Source: Bauldia sp.
Lineage (GTDB): Bacteria; Pseudomonadota; Alphaproteobacteria; Rhizobiales; Kaistiaceae
Length of the DNA stretch: 64,000 bases
Assembly (NCBI GenBank): GCA_026126065.1
Contig: JAHCJY010000001.1
Span: forward strand, 866,906 to 930,905
Direction of reading: 5' to 3'
The notes beneath the pieces were generated by a model. It saw only the letters and a list, made by a program, of their open reading frames with translations. It ran no database searches and was not told the DNA's origin. Of the stretch, positions 1 to 8,565 are shown piece after piece. Made by a program: the position numbers and the translations under genes. Each line of letters opens with the position of its first letter. Position 1 is the first letter of the stretch.

Positions 1-621
1 ACGCGTGCCGGGCCACAGTGCCTGCCAGGCCGCTTCCTCGATGCGCGCGCCGAGGCCGGGAGTCTCGCCCTGGTCGTAAACGCTGAGCGCGGCGACAGTC
101 ACCAGATCTCCCTCGAGCGCGAGATAGGCGGAGATCGTCGATTGGTAGCCGCTGCCATAGACTGGCAGCACGAGGAGGACGAGCCGGTCGTCGCGCGTCA
201 GGAGATGGACAACGGCCTCGCTGGCACGGCGGCGGATGCCGGCGATGTCGGCCCCGGACGGCAGCGCCACGCTCCGCAAAGGGTCGGCCGCGGCGGCTCT
301 TGCGTCGAAGTCGGTAGGCGCCTCCACGTCGACAAAAGTGCCGGTGGCGAGGTCGACGAGTCTTGTCTCGAGCGCATCCGCGCCTGCCTCGCCGACGATG
401 CGGGCGAGGTCGGGAACGGCGGCAAGAATTGCTGCGAGCCGTTCCTGCCTTTGCCGATCGGCGTTCTCCTGCTGGATAGGCCGGAGAGCAACGGACGCCA
501 CGGTGACCGCGCCGGCTGAGACGAGGGCCACGAGGAGCGCGACGCCGAAGGTCTTCGCCCTGCTCTCGTTGGGCAGGGCCAGGAAGCGGCGCCAGAGGGT
601 GAGCGGGTTCAGGAAAGCCAA
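1..621 (-). CDS. nqrC: NqrC, Na+-NQR subunit C (partial)
   Basis: FMN-carrying subunit of the Na+-translocating NADH:quinone oxidoreductase in the inner membrane. About 207 residues are visible and the 3' end lies beyond the window. Near the N-terminus is one hydrophobic helix (TFGVALLVALVSAGAVTVA), followed by the periplasmic domain. The family motif GETPGLGARI is readable close to the cut end. The C-terminal SGAT motif that carries covalent FMN in this family would lie outside the window. No ATG fits; a TTG at 621, overlapping the end of nqrB by 13 nt, gives a natural start (MAFLNPLTLW). Last gene visible in the leftward nqrABC arm. Identity is from the motif, topology and neighbours. Confidence 0.85.
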   Translation of the reverse strand, partial: MAFLNPLTLWRRFLALPNESRAKTFGVALLVALVSAGAVTVASVALRPIQQENADRQRQERLAAILAAVPDLARIVGEAGADALETRLVDLATGTFVDVEAPTDFDARAAAADPLRSVALPSGADIAGIRRRASEAVVHLLTRDDRLVLLVLPVYGSGYQSTISAYLALEGDLVTVAALSVYDQGETPGLGARIEEAAWQALWPGTR

Positions 622-1457
622 GGTGCACGTCGTCTCAGATGTGGCATCAGCCGCACTGCGATCTGGTCGAGGAGCGGTGCGAAGACGGACGCCAGGAGGA
701 TCGCGAAGATCACCCCGACCGCGCCGGACCCAAACAGCACTGCGAGCACCCCGATGAGGAGGCCGTAGATCCACCGTGACGGGTTTGTCGATGCGGCGCA
801 CACCGGGTCCGCCGCAAGGAAGACCATGCCGAACGCGACCGGCGCCGACAGGATGAGGTCGGCATCAAGCGAGCCCGCGACCCACGACGCGAGGATCAGC
901 CCCGCATATCCGCCGAGGAGAATGCGCCAGGAGATCACCCGGAACAGCAGCAGCATGACCGCGCCGAGTAAGGCGGGCCACGGGTCGAGGGCCGCCGACG
1001 CGGTCGCCATTTCGGCGGGAAAGGAGAAGCTGAAGAAGGCGAGGCCCACCACCGCCGGGTTCAGAAACGATCGGCCGCGGCCACCGAAAATGAGCTCGCC
1101 AAGGACGACGCCGACCGTCGTCGCGAGCGCCAGCTGCCACAGAGACGCCGAAAGCGGGAGCAGCAGGCTCATCGTGATCGCGGTCACGACGCTGTCCCAG
1201 CCGACAGGGCTACCTCGTGTGAATCCGAACAGCACCTGCCATCCGAGCGTGAAGGCGAGCGCGACGCCGAGGAGGCGCACGAGACCACTGCCGCCGTCGG
1301 CAAAGATGGCCACCGCCAGGGAAGGCAGGACCGCGGCCAGAAACGCGAGCGATACCCGGTCGACGGTCCACCCTGACCGGATCTGGACCGTGGGCCGGAG
1401 GCCATTGCCGGCAAGGCCGGCCGAGTCCGGTCGTTCCGGAGGAGCGTTGACGTTCAC
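609..1457 (-). CDS. nqrB: NqrB, short form lacking the covalent-FMN segment
   Basis: Integral membrane subunit of Na+-NQR, 282 residues, whereas well-studied NqrB proteins are about 410. Family blocks are clear: a GGRGRSFLNPAVVG loop, ISWRILLGG, and the C-terminal MVFLAADPVCAASTNPSRW with RWIYGLLIGV. Two parts are missing compared with Vibrio NqrB as I know it. The N-terminal extension is shorter, and the segment between the FFxFxFPA block and the next helix is reduced by roughly 80 residues. That segment normally contains DGYSGAT, whose Thr binds FMN. Start ATG at 1457 overlaps the nqrA stop by 4 nt, so the two are translationally coupled. RnfD also belongs to this superfamily, but the flanking nqrA and nqrC fix the assignment. 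Confidence 0.85.
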   Translation of the reverse strand: MNVNAPPERPDSAGLAGNGLRPTVQIRSGWTVDRVSLAFLAAVLPSLAVAIFADGGSGLVRLLGVALAFTLGWQVLFGFTRGSPVGWDSVVTAITMSLLLPLSASLWQLALATTVGVVLGELIFGGRGRSFLNPAVVGLAFFSFSFPAEMATASAALDPWPALLGAVMLLLFRVISWRILLGGYAGLILASWVAGSLDADLILSAPVAFGMVFLAADPVCAASTNPSRWIYGLLIGVLAVLFGSGAVGVIFAILLASVFAPLLDQIAVRLMPHLRRRAPWLS

Positions 1458-2707
1458 GCGTCGAGCGCCAGGTCGTCGAGGACCGTGCGCAGCATGGCGG
1501 CGTAGTCGGCCCCGCTGACGCAGAGATACGAGAGCAATGCCATGTCCTCTTCCGCGAGCGCGAGGCAGCCCAGGGATGCGGCGGTCTCGGCATCGCCGAT
1601 GCTCAGCGCCCGCAGGAGGGGAACGGCCGGGACTCCGGCCACCTCGGCGCGAGCGAGGTCAGGCAGGGGTATGACGGGTGCCGGAGCGCGTGGCCTGATA
1701 CCCAGGAGCCGCGAGAGGAACGGCAGTCCGGACTCCGGGCGTGCGGCATCGAGGACCGAGATCTGGGTGTCGAACCGTCCAAGCCAGGAGCCTTCGCGGC
1801 CATGAAGCGGCGACCCGGACACGACCCGGCAGGGTCCTTCGCCGACCTCGTTCCGCATGAGATCGTCAAGATTCGCTCCGATCACCGTGCGAACCAGGCG
1901 AGGCTCCCTCGCGCCCGGTCCTCCGATCGCAACGACACGCTCGTTCACCAGTTCGCCCGTCGACAGCAGCCGGCCGATGGCCGCGACCTCCTGCCAGCCG
2001 ATGTGCCACACCACCCGCCCGTCGCCGACCGGCGCCAGATGGTGGATGTGGGTGCTGGGCAGTCCGGCCGGGTGCGGGCCATCGAAACAAACGGTCCTCG
2101 TATTGGGCCGAATGGACGCAACGAGCGGCGGTCCGGGTCCCTGACACACGAAGACCGGACCTTCCGTGAGTGCGCCCATGGCATCGACGCCCCGCGCGAG
2201 GTCGTCTTCCATGCCCTTGAGCGCGGCCGCAGGATCGACCGCCAGCGGGCTGGTGTCCATGGCCGTGACAAGGACGGCGTCGGGCGTGCTGTCGGCCTTG
2301 GGGATGACGCCGAAGGGGCGGGTGCGAAAGGCGGTCCACAGCCCGCTCCTGTGGAGCAGTTCGCGCAGTGCGGCAATGCCGGAGGAGCCGAACTGCGAGG
2401 CGCGCGTGGACGCGCCGGTGATATCGATCGTCACGACCTCTACGCTCCGGTGCGGTCCGCGCGTGACTGCACGGACCACGCCGTTCACCGGCGACGGCAC
2501 GACGACAGCGCTGTGGCGATCGACGAGAACCGCCTCGCCGACGGCGACCACGGCGCCGGGCTTCAGCTGGGGCCTCAAGGTCAGCCCCGGATAGTCTGTA
2601 CCAAGAAGGGATATCGAACGAACGGACTGCGCGGTCCCAATGTTCTGCTTGGGTGCGCCACCAATAACCACATCGAAACCTTTGCGGATTCGAAAAGTCT
2701 GGCTCAC
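1454..2707 (-). CDS. nqrA: NqrA, Na+-NQR subunit A
   Basis: Peripheral cytoplasmic subunit of Na+-NQR, 417 residues and soluble. The N-terminus MSQTFRIRKGFDVVIGGAPK matches the family's RxxKGLDxPIxGxP opening. It is followed by a barrel-sandwich, lipoyl-like domain (VAVGEAVLVDR...SPVNGVV, about residues 50-85) as in RnfC/NqrA proteins. The body contains the conserved GPVFVCQGPGPPL and WHIGWQEVAAIG stretches. Length is slightly below the usual ~445. It is the first gene of the leftward arm; its start is 147 bp from the divergent flavoprotein gene and faces a shared intergenic region with a FixK/FNR-type box. Confidence 0.9.
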   Translation of the reverse strand: MSQTFRIRKGFDVVIGGAPKQNIGTAQSVRSISLLGTDYPGLTLRPQLKPGAVVAVGEAVLVDRHSAVVVPSPVNGVVRAVTRGPHRSVEVVTIDITGASTRASQFGSSGIAALRELLHRSGLWTAFRTRPFGVIPKADSTPDAVLVTAMDTSPLAVDPAAALKGMEDDLARGVDAMGALTEGPVFVCQGPGPPLVASIRPNTRTVCFDGPHPAGLPSTHIHHLAPVGDGRVVWHIGWQEVAAIGRLLSTGELVNERVVAIGGPGAREPRLVRTVIGANLDDLMRNEVGEGPCRVVSGSPLHGREGSWLGRFDTQISVLDAARPESGLPFLSRLLGIRPRAPAPVIPLPDLARAEVAGVPAVPLLRALSIGDAETAASLGCLALAEEDMALLSYLCVSGADYAAMLRTVLDDLALDA

Positions 2708-2762
2708 AATCCACGAGTCCTTGTTCGACGAACATCAATCGCGCACTATCGTCTACCGCCAA

Positions 2763-2776
2763 TTGATCCAGGTCAA
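2763..2776. promoter_or_regulatory. FixK/FNR-type box in the divergent nqr promoter region
   Basis: The palindromic TTGATCCAGGTCAA fits the TTGA-N6-TCAA consensus of CRP/FNR-family anaerobic regulators (FNR, FixK, Anr). It sits 56 bp from the nqrA start and 78 bp from the flavoprotein start, so one site could serve both arms. Binding is inferred from the sequence only. Confidence 0.6.
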
Positions 2777-2853
2777 ATCACGACCGCTCCCAGAGGCTAG
2801 CATTTGATTGCATTGCCACTCGCGGAGAAGCCGCGCGCACACAAGGACACGTC

Positions 2854-4434
2854 ATGACCGACCAACCCCGCAAGATCAGCCGCCGCACCCTTCTGGCCGC
2901 CGCGCCGGCTGCTGGCGCAGTCGCCCTGACCGGAGTGAGCACCTCGGCGTTCGCCGCCGCCGCTGTGCCGGAGCGATGGGACGTCGAAACGGAGGTCCTC
3001 GTGCTCGGTTTCGGGGGCGCCGGGGCAGTCGCTGCCGTCACGGCGCATGATGCCGGGGCACGCGTCCTCGTTATCGAGAAGCAGGCCGCCGCAGGGCACA
3101 CCTCCAACACCCAGATGAGCCTGGGCGTCTTCCTTTCGCCCGACAATGTGGACGACACGATCGCCTATATGGACGTCGCGTCGCGGGTGAATGTCGACAT
3201 GCCCGGGTCGAAGGATCTCGACGACGAGACGATCCGCGTCTGGGCCGAGGAAAGCGTGCGCAACCGCGACTGGCTCACCGCGATGGGAGCGTCGGGATTC
3301 ACGCTCTTCGCGAATTCGGGCCGCGATCCGGACTGGCCCGGCAACAGCGCGATCAAGGCCTACCAGCTGGCGAAGCCTGACGGCACTGCGGGCGTCGGGG
3401 TGGACTTCTTCGCGTTCCTCGAGGGCCTCGTCACCGCGCGCGGCATCGGGGTCCTGTGGGGCATGGCGGCCAGTCGCCTGATCCGGGGCGCCGACGGCGC
3501 CATCCTCGGCGCGCTCGCCGACGGACCGGGCGGGCGGCAGATCGCGATCCGGGCCTCCCGTGCCGTCGTCGTGACCACCGGTGGCTTCGAGTTCGATGAA
3601 GCCGCGCAACGGACCTACATGGCGGCCTATCCGATGACCTACTACGGCAATCCGGACAACACCGGGGACGGGATGCGGATGTGCCAGGAGGTCGGCTCGG
3701 ATCTCTGGCACATGACGGTCCTCGGCGGCGGCCTCAAGTTCAAGTTCGACGACTTCCCGACGGCCTTTGCGCCGAGTTTCGGCACCGGCAGCTACATGGT
3801 CGTCGACAAGACGGGCGAGCGCTACAAGTCCGAGACGCTGCTGGGCGGTTACTCCGGTTACTGGAACGTGCTTGTCTACGACACCGAGGAATACACGTGG
3901 CCGAGGATACCCAGCTGGTTCGTCTTCGATGAGAAGCGCAGGACGGCCGGAAGACTCGTTCCGACGCTGTTCGGTGCCGCCGGGCCCATCGGCATGTACG
4001 AATGGAGCGCAGACAACAGTGCCGAAATCGCCCGCGGCTGGATCCTTAGCAGCGACACGATCGAGGGCCTTGCGGCGCAGATGAACGTCGATCCCGCAGC
4101 GCTCGCGGCGCAGGCAGCGCAGTTCAACGATGCGGTCGCCGCCGGCAACGATGCCGCCTTCGGACGCCCGGCCGGATCGATGGCTGCCCTGGACGCGCCG
4201 CCCTACTATGCGGTCGCCCTTTGGCCCGGCCTCAACAACACGTTCGGCGGTCCACGGCGGAACGCGCGCGGGCAGGTCCTGGATGTCTTCGGAGCGCCAA
4301 TCCGGCGCCTCTACAGCGCGGGTGAGCTTGGTTCGATCTTCGTCCAGTATCCACAGGGCGGTGCCAATGTCGGCGAGTGCCTTGCCTTCGGCCGTGTCGC
4401 TGGCGCGAACGCGGCTGCCGAGACCCCGGCCTAA
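2854..4434 (+). CDS. Tat-exported FAD-dependent oxidoreductase (fumarate reductase/KstD superfamily)
   Basis: 526 residues. A twin-arginine signal (ISRRTLLAAAPAAGAVAL) ends near AFA at about residue 34, so the mature protein is probably periplasmic. It then has an FAD-binding dinucleotide fold (EVLVLGFGGAGAVAAV and VLVIEK, residues ~48-80) and the C-terminal FAD_binding_2 signature with RLYSAGELGS and GGANVGECLAFGRVAG. No heme motifs and no FMN_bind domain are visible, so unlike flavocytochrome c it has no built-in electron entry. It is the first gene of the rightward arm and precedes nqrD by 15 bp. Substrate unknown; fumarate, urocanate-like or ketosteroid substrates are all possible for the family. 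A functional link with NQR is inferred from operon position. Confidence 0.75.
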   Translation: MTDQPRKISRRTLLAAAPAAGAVALTGVSTSAFAAAAVPERWDVETEVLVLGFGGAGAVAAVTAHDAGARVLVIEKQAAAGHTSNTQMSLGVFLSPDNVDDTIAYMDVASRVNVDMPGSKDLDDETIRVWAEESVRNRDWLTAMGASGFTLFANSGRDPDWPGNSAIKAYQLAKPDGTAGVGVDFFAFLEGLVTARGIGVLWGMAASRLIRGADGAILGALADGPGGRQIAIRASRAVVVTTGGFEFDEAAQRTYMAAYPMTYYGNPDNTGDGMRMCQEVGSDLWHMTVLGGGLKFKFDDFPTAFAPSFGTGSYMVVDKTGERYKSETLLGGYSGYWNVLVYDTEEYTWPRIPSWFVFDEKRRTAGRLVPTLFGAAGPIGMYEWSADNSAEIARGWILSSDTIEGLAAQMNVDPAALAAQAAQFNDAVAAGNDAAFGRPAGSMAALDAPPYYAVALWPGLNNTFGGPRRNARGQVLDVFGAPIRRLYSAGELGSIFVQYPQGGANVGECLAFGRVAGANAAAETPA

Positions 4435-4449
4435 CCGGAGCAGTGCGCC

Positions 4450-5109
4450 GTGCCGTCGACGATCCAGAGGCTGACCAACCCGCTGGTCGCCGACAACCCG
4501 ATCGCGGTGCAGATCCTCGGGGTCTGCTCCGCCCTCGCGGTCACGACTTCGCTCATCACGGCGTTGACGATGAGCGCGGCCCTCACGGTCGTCCTGTCCC
4601 TTTCGAATGCGACGATCAGCCTGATCCGCCGGCACGTGCCGACCGCGATCAGGCTGATCGTCCAGATCACGATCATCGCCTCGCTGGTGATCGTCGCTGA
4701 TCAGCTTCTGAAGGCCTATGCGTTCGAAATCAGCCAGCGGCTGTCGATCTTCGTCGGTCTGATCGTTACGAACTGCCTTGTCCTCGGCCGCGCCGAGAGC
4801 TTCGCGATGCGGAACCCGGTATGGCCGAGCTTCCTCGACGGCCTCGGCAACGGGCTCGGCTACAGCCTCATCCTGATCATCGTCGGCAGCATCCGCGAGC
4901 TGTTCGGCGCCGGCACGCTCCTTGGCCTCGTCGTCTTCCGGACCGTTGAGGACGGCGGGTGGTATCAGCCGCTCGGCCTGATGCTCCTGGCGCCGAGCGC
5001 GTTTCTTGTGATCGGTCTTCTCGTCTGGCTGATCCGCAGCTGGCGGACCGAGCAGGTCGAGGCGTCGCCATACGCGGTGCGCACGAAGCCGGAGCCGGCG
5101 GGCGAATGA
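4450..5109 (+). CDS. nqrD: NqrD, Na+-NQR subunit D
   Basis: Polytopic inner-membrane subunit, 219 residues, about six hydrophobic helices. Diagnostic stretches: [20 protein letters not shown] at the N-terminus, [38 protein letters not shown] with the Cys that in this family helps form an intramembrane iron-sulfur site with NqrE, and LFGAGTLLG. Start is GTG at 4450 with CCGGAG upstream. It overlaps nqrE by 4 nt. Homologous RnfE is excluded by the neighbouring nqrE, nqrF and apbE. Confidence 0.92.
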   Translation: MPSTIQRLTNPLVADNPIAVQILGVCSALAVTTSLITALTMSAALTVVLSLSNATISLIRRHVPTAIRLIVQITIIASLVIVADQLLKAYAFEISQRLSIFVGLIVTNCLVLGRAESFAMRNPVWPSFLDGLGNGLGYSLILIIVGSIRELFGAGTLLGLVVFRTVEDGGWYQPLGLMLLAPSAFLVIGLLVWLIRSWRTEQVEASPYAVRTKPEPAGE

Positions 5110-5708
5110 CCGAGCTCTTTCTCCGGTCGGTGTTCAGCGAGAATCTCGCGCTGAGCTTCTTCCTCGGCATATGCACATTCCTCGCCATCTCGAAGAAGGT
5201 GGGGACCGCCGTCGGCCTCGGCGTGGCAGTGATCGCGGTCCAGACGATCACCGTGCCGCTGAACCAGTTGATCCACGATCGGCTGCTGTCCGCCGGGGCG
5301 TGGGCGTGGGCCGGGCTGCCGGACGTCGACCTCAGCTTCCTTAGCCTCATCACCTTCATCGGGCTGATCGCCGCCGTCGTGCAGGTGCTCGAGATGATCC
5401 TCGACCGCTACTTCCAGCCGCTCTATCGCGCGCTCGGGGTCTTCCTGCCGCTCATCACGGTGAACTGCGCCATCCTCGGCGGCAGCCTCTTCATGTTGGA
5501 GCGCCAGTACGACTTCGGCGAGAGCGTGGTCTGGGGCTTCGGCACCGGCGTTGGCTGGGCGCTCGCCATCATCGCCTTCGCGGCGATCCGGGAAAGGCTG
5601 CGCTATGCCGACATTCCGAAGGGCCTAGAGGGACTTGGCTCGGCGTTCATCGTGGCGGGGCTGATGTCGATGGGCTTCACCGCCTTCGCCGGGGTCGGCG
5701 CGTCATGA
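5106..5708 (+). CDS. nqrE: NqrE, Na+-NQR subunit E
   Basis: Polytopic inner-membrane subunit, 200 residues, paired with NqrD in an inverted topology. Family stretches are [20 protein letters not shown] near the N-terminus, [36 protein letters not shown] containing a conserved Cys, and [18 protein letters not shown]. The ATG overlaps the nqrD stop (ATGA), and its own stop overlaps nqrF the same way, so nqrD-E-F is tightly coupled. Confidence 0.92.
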   Translation: MTELFLRSVFSENLALSFFLGICTFLAISKKVGTAVGLGVAVIAVQTITVPLNQLIHDRLLSAGAWAWAGLPDVDLSFLSLITFIGLIAAVVQVLEMILDRYFQPLYRALGVFLPLITVNCAILGGSLFMLERQYDFGESVVWGFGTGVGWALAIIAFAAIRERLRYADIPKGLEGLGSAFIVAGLMSMGFTAFAGVGAS

Positions 5709-6925
5709 CGGAGGCGCTCCTCGGTGTCGGCCTTCTCACGGCCGTTGTGCTGCTGCTGTCCTCGGCGGTCATGGCGGCGCGATCGTGGCTCCTCCCGGGA
5801 GGGGCGGTCGACATCACTGTCAACGGCGCGCGGTCCCTGTCCGGACCCGCGGGGGCAAGCCTCCTGGGCGTGCTCCACGACGCGGGAATTCCCGTTCCCG
5901 CTTCCTGCGGCGGCAAGGGCACGTGCGGTCTCTGTCGCGTCACGCTGAAAGAGGATGGCGGAATGCCGTCGCCGGCCGAAACCGCGAGGCTATCGCGAGG
6001 CGAGCTGCGGAAGGGGCTGCGGCTCGCGTGCCAGGTGCGGCTGAGGAAAGACCTTGCCGTCGCGGTCTCCGAGAGCCTTTTCGGCGTGAGCCGCTGGACC
6101 TGCACCGTCCGCTCGGCGCGAACGCTCTCGCCTTTGATTCGCGAAGTCGTACTGGCCCTCCCGACCGACGGGCGCCTGACCTTCCGGCCCGGCGCCTTCG
6201 TGACCGTGACCGCGCCGCCCTACGAGCTCTCCTTCGCCGGGATGGAGATCGGCGAGGCACATCAGGCGGATTGGGATCGGCTGGGGCTTCGGAAGCTCCA
6301 CTCGACGAACCGGGAGACGGTCCGGCGGGCGTATTCGATCGCCAACAAGCCCGACCAGGCCGACTGCATCGTGCTGCTCGTCAGGCTCGCCCTCCCGCCG
6401 CCGGCGGCAGCCGGTGCGCCGCCGGGCGTGGTCTCGTCCTATCTGTTTGGGCTTGCGCCAGGGGACACGGTGGAGGTCGAGGGGCCGCATGGCGAGTTCA
6501 TGGCGCACGAAGGCGACCGCGAGATGATCTTCATCGGAGGCGGCGTCGGCATGGCTCCCCTCCGGGCAATCATCTTCGATCAGCTCGATCACCACGGGAC
6601 TTCCCGGCGGATCAGCTTCTGGTACGGCGCTCGGAGTGCGATCGACCTCTTCTACGTCGAGGAGTTCGAGGCGCTGAAAGCCCGTCACCCGAACTTCGAC
6701 TGGACGGTCGCGCTGTCCGATCCTCAGGCCGAGGATGCGTGGACGGGGGCGACGGGGTTCATCCACAACGTGGTGTACGAGCGCCACCTCCGCGATCACC
6801 CGGCCCCGGAAGACTGCGAATACTATCTGTGCGGCCCACCGCTGATGGTGAAGGCGGTCCTGGCCATGCTCGACGAACTGGGTGTCGATCCGGACGCCAT
6901 CTTCTTCGACGATTTCGGGAGCTGA
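5705..6925 (+). CDS. nqrF: NqrF, Na+-NQR NADH-oxidising subunit
   Basis: Electron-entry subunit, 406 residues. Domains in order: an N-terminal membrane anchor (residues ~3-25); a plant-type [2Fe-2S] ferredoxin domain with the cysteine set [15 protein letters not shown] and a fourth Cys in RLACQVRL; an FAD-binding ferredoxin-reductase domain with [10 protein letters not shown]; and an NAD(P)-binding domain with [14 protein letters not shown] and [15 protein letters not shown] near the C-terminus. It ends with EIFFDDF-like IFFDDFGS, typical of NqrF. Length matches the family (~405-410). Coupled to nqrE by ATGA overlap; apbE follows directly. Confidence 0.95.
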   Translation: MTEALLGVGLLTAVVLLLSSAVMAARSWLLPGGAVDITVNGARSLSGPAGASLLGVLHDAGIPVPASCGGKGTCGLCRVTLKEDGGMPSPAETARLSRGELRKGLRLACQVRLRKDLAVAVSESLFGVSRWTCTVRSARTLSPLIREVVLALPTDGRLTFRPGAFVTVTAPPYELSFAGMEIGEAHQADWDRLGLRKLHSTNRETVRRAYSIANKPDQADCIVLLVRLALPPPAAAGAPPGVVSSYLFGLAPGDTVEVEGPHGEFMAHEGDREMIFIGGGVGMAPLRAIIFDQLDHHGTSRRISFWYGARSAIDLFYVEEFEALKARHPNFDWTVALSDPQAEDAWTGATGFIHNVVYERHLRDHPAPEDCEYYLCGPPLMVKAVLAMLDELGVDPDAIFFDDFGS

Positions 6926-6926
6926 G

Positions 6927-7901
6927 ATGTCGATCAGCCGCCGCGAAGTTCTGCTTGGTGGAGCCGCGCTGATGATGGCGCCGGCACTGCCGGCGCACGG
7001 GGCCGGGGCAACCGTCGTCGGCGGACCGGCCTTCGGCAGCTACTGGCGCCTGGCGTTGCCGGACACTGCCAGCGCGCCCCACGCCGGCGAGGCGGTGCAG
7101 GCGGTGGTCTCGGCCATCGACGCGAGCATGTCGCCATACCGGTCGACGTCGGCGCTATCGCACTTCAACCTTGCCCGCACCACCGACTGGATTCCGCTCC
7201 CCGACGAGGTCTGCGTGCTCGTCGCGGCATCTCTCGGCGTTGCCACGGCGACGGAGGGCGCTTTCGATCCGACCGTCGGCCCGATGGTCGGGCGCTTCGG
7301 GTTCGGTCCAATCATCGAAGGCTCCACGACAGGGTCCTATCGCGGGCTCGAGGTCGCAGAAGGCGCGGTCCGCAAGACGTCTTCCGACCTCACCCTCGAC
7401 CTCTGCGGCATCGCAAAGGGATACGCGCTCGACCGCGCGGCAGATGCGCTGGCGGCGATCGGGGAGAGCGACTTCCTGCTCGAGCTTGGCGGTGAGGTCC
7501 TGGCACGCGGTGCCCATCCTTCCGGCCGGCCATGGCAGGTAGGCGTCGAGATGCCCTTCGCGCCGGCGGGAACGATCGGCCATCTCGTTCGCCCGGCCAG
7601 CCTTGCGCTCGCGACGTCCGGTCCGGCCACACAGAGTTACGAGGTCGAAGGTCGAATCTACTCCCACGTCGTCGATCCGCGACTGCATGCCCTGGCCGAC
7701 GGTTCGATCGCGTCCGTCACGGTCATGATGCCGACGGGTGTTGCGGCGGATGCCTACGCGACCGCCCTGATGGCCATGGGAGCGGCGGACGCCATTCCCT
7801 TCGCCGAGCTCCGTGCCATTCGCGCGCTGTTCCAGCTCTGGACGGGTGGAAGCCTGTCGGAACGGACGACAGCGGGCTTCAACGAATTCATCGAGACCTA
7901 G
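6927..7901 (+). CDS. apbE: ApbE-family FAD:protein FMN transferase
   Basis: 324 residues. It attaches FMN from FAD to a Thr in flavoproteins such as NqrB and NqrC. An N-terminal export signal (ISRREVLLGGAALMMAPALPA) places it in the periplasm. Family blocks include DASMSPYRSTSALSHFN, GAFDPTVGPMV, DLCGIAKGYALDRAADAL, LLELGGEVLARG and the C-terminal SHVVDPR...VAADAYATALMAMG, which belongs to the metal/FAD-binding core. The start chosen at 6927 is 1 bp after the nqrF stop. Since the local NqrB seems to have lost its FMN-Thr segment, NqrC is the most obvious local substrate (inference). Confidence 0.92.
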   Translation: MSISRREVLLGGAALMMAPALPAHGAGATVVGGPAFGSYWRLALPDTASAPHAGEAVQAVVSAIDASMSPYRSTSALSHFNLARTTDWIPLPDEVCVLVAASLGVATATEGAFDPTVGPMVGRFGFGPIIEGSTTGSYRGLEVAEGAVRKTSSDLTLDLCGIAKGYALDRAADALAAIGESDFLLELGGEVLARGAHPSGRPWQVGVEMPFAPAGTIGHLVRPASLALATSGPATQSYEVEGRIYSHVVDPRLHALADGSIASVTVMMPTGVAADAYATALMAMGAADAIPFAELRAIRALFQLWTGGSLSERTTAGFNEFIET

Positions 7902-7912
7902 AGGAAGCCTCC

Positions 7913-8086
7913 ATGACCACGTTTCTCCTCGCGCTCGCCCTTGTCACCGCCTCCATCGGGGCCCTCGCGGTAGGCGTGCTGGTCGGTCGCAAGCCGATCA
8001 GCGGCAGTTGTGGCGGGCTCGCATGCATTCCCGGCGTCGAGTGCGGCGCCTGCACAAGACCGCATCGACGCGAGGGAGCCGAGTGA
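7913..8086 (+). CDS. nqrM: NqrM, Na+-NQR maturation protein
   Basis: 57-residue protein with one transmembrane helix (TFLLALALVTASIGALAVGVLVG) followed by a Cys-rich tail with four cysteines in GSCGGLACIPGVECGACTRP. This matches NqrM (DUF539), known in the family as required for assembly of the Na+-NQR iron site between NqrD and NqrE. It lies immediately after apbE, the usual position. The ATG at 7913 has GAGGAAG upstream and the stop overlaps the next gene (ATGA). Confidence 0.9.
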   Translation: MTTFLLALALVTASIGALAVGVLVGRKPISGSCGGLACIPGVECGACTRPHRREGAE

Positions 8087-8487
8087 TGCGGCGCCCCCGG
8101 GTCGAGGACTACATGGCGACCGATCTTCTCGTCCTGCCGCCCGGGATGGAGATCAACGGCGCCGTCCGGATTCTGCTCGATCGCGGATTCTCCGGCGCAC
8201 CGGTCGTGGACGAGAACCGCAAGCTTCTCGGTGTCCTTTCGAAGAAGGACTGCCTCCGCGCCGCGCTCAACGCCAGCTACTATCAGCAATGGGGCGGGCT
8301 CGTTCGCGACTACATGACCACTCCCGTGGAGACCCTGGAGGCGGACCTGGATCTGGTTCAGGCGGTCGAAGTATTTCTCAATAGCCACTATCGAAGATTT
8401 CCAGTCCTTCGTGACGGTGTTCTGGTCGGACAGATCAGCCGAGCTGATCTTCTCAGAGCGATGTCAGAACAATGGACGTCGACATAA
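8086..8487 (+). CDS. CBS-domain pair protein
   Basis: 133 residues made almost entirely of two CBS domains: VEDYMATDLLVLPPGMEI...GFSGAPVVDENRKLLGVLSKKD, then VRDYMTTPVETLEADLDL...RRFPVLRDGVLVGQISRADL. CBS pairs bind adenosyl ligands and usually act as energy sensors. The start overlaps the nqrM stop, so it is the last gene of the rightward nqr operon. Partner and ligand cannot be told from sequence; a regulatory role on NQR or in low-oxygen response is an inference. Confidence 0.8.
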   Translation: MRRPRVEDYMATDLLVLPPGMEINGAVRILLDRGFSGAPVVDENRKLLGVLSKKDCLRAALNASYYQQWGGLVRDYMTTPVETLEADLDLVQAVEVFLNSHYRRFPVLRDGVLVGQISRADLLRAMSEQWTST

Positions 8488-8491
8488 TGGA

Positions 8492-8505
8492 TTGAGCGAG
8501 ATCAA
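8492..8505. promoter_or_regulatory. FixK/FNR-type box upstream of the SDR gene
   Basis: TTGAGCGAGATCAA has perfect TTGA-N6-TCAA half-sites. It lies 60 bp upstream of the SDR start at 8566 and just after the CBS gene stop. It is the second such site within 6 kb, suggesting a shared low-oxygen regulon with nqr. Confidence 0.5.
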
Positions 8506-8565
8506 TGCGCTGTCGATTGGATGTCGGATCTTTGCGGCGACGAAATCCAAACGAGGAGGAATACG

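Noticed and set aside
2797..4635. A 612-codon minus-strand frame opposite the flavoprotein and nqrD.
   Set aside because: Antisense shadow of a clear FAD enzyme; charged, domain-free sequence.
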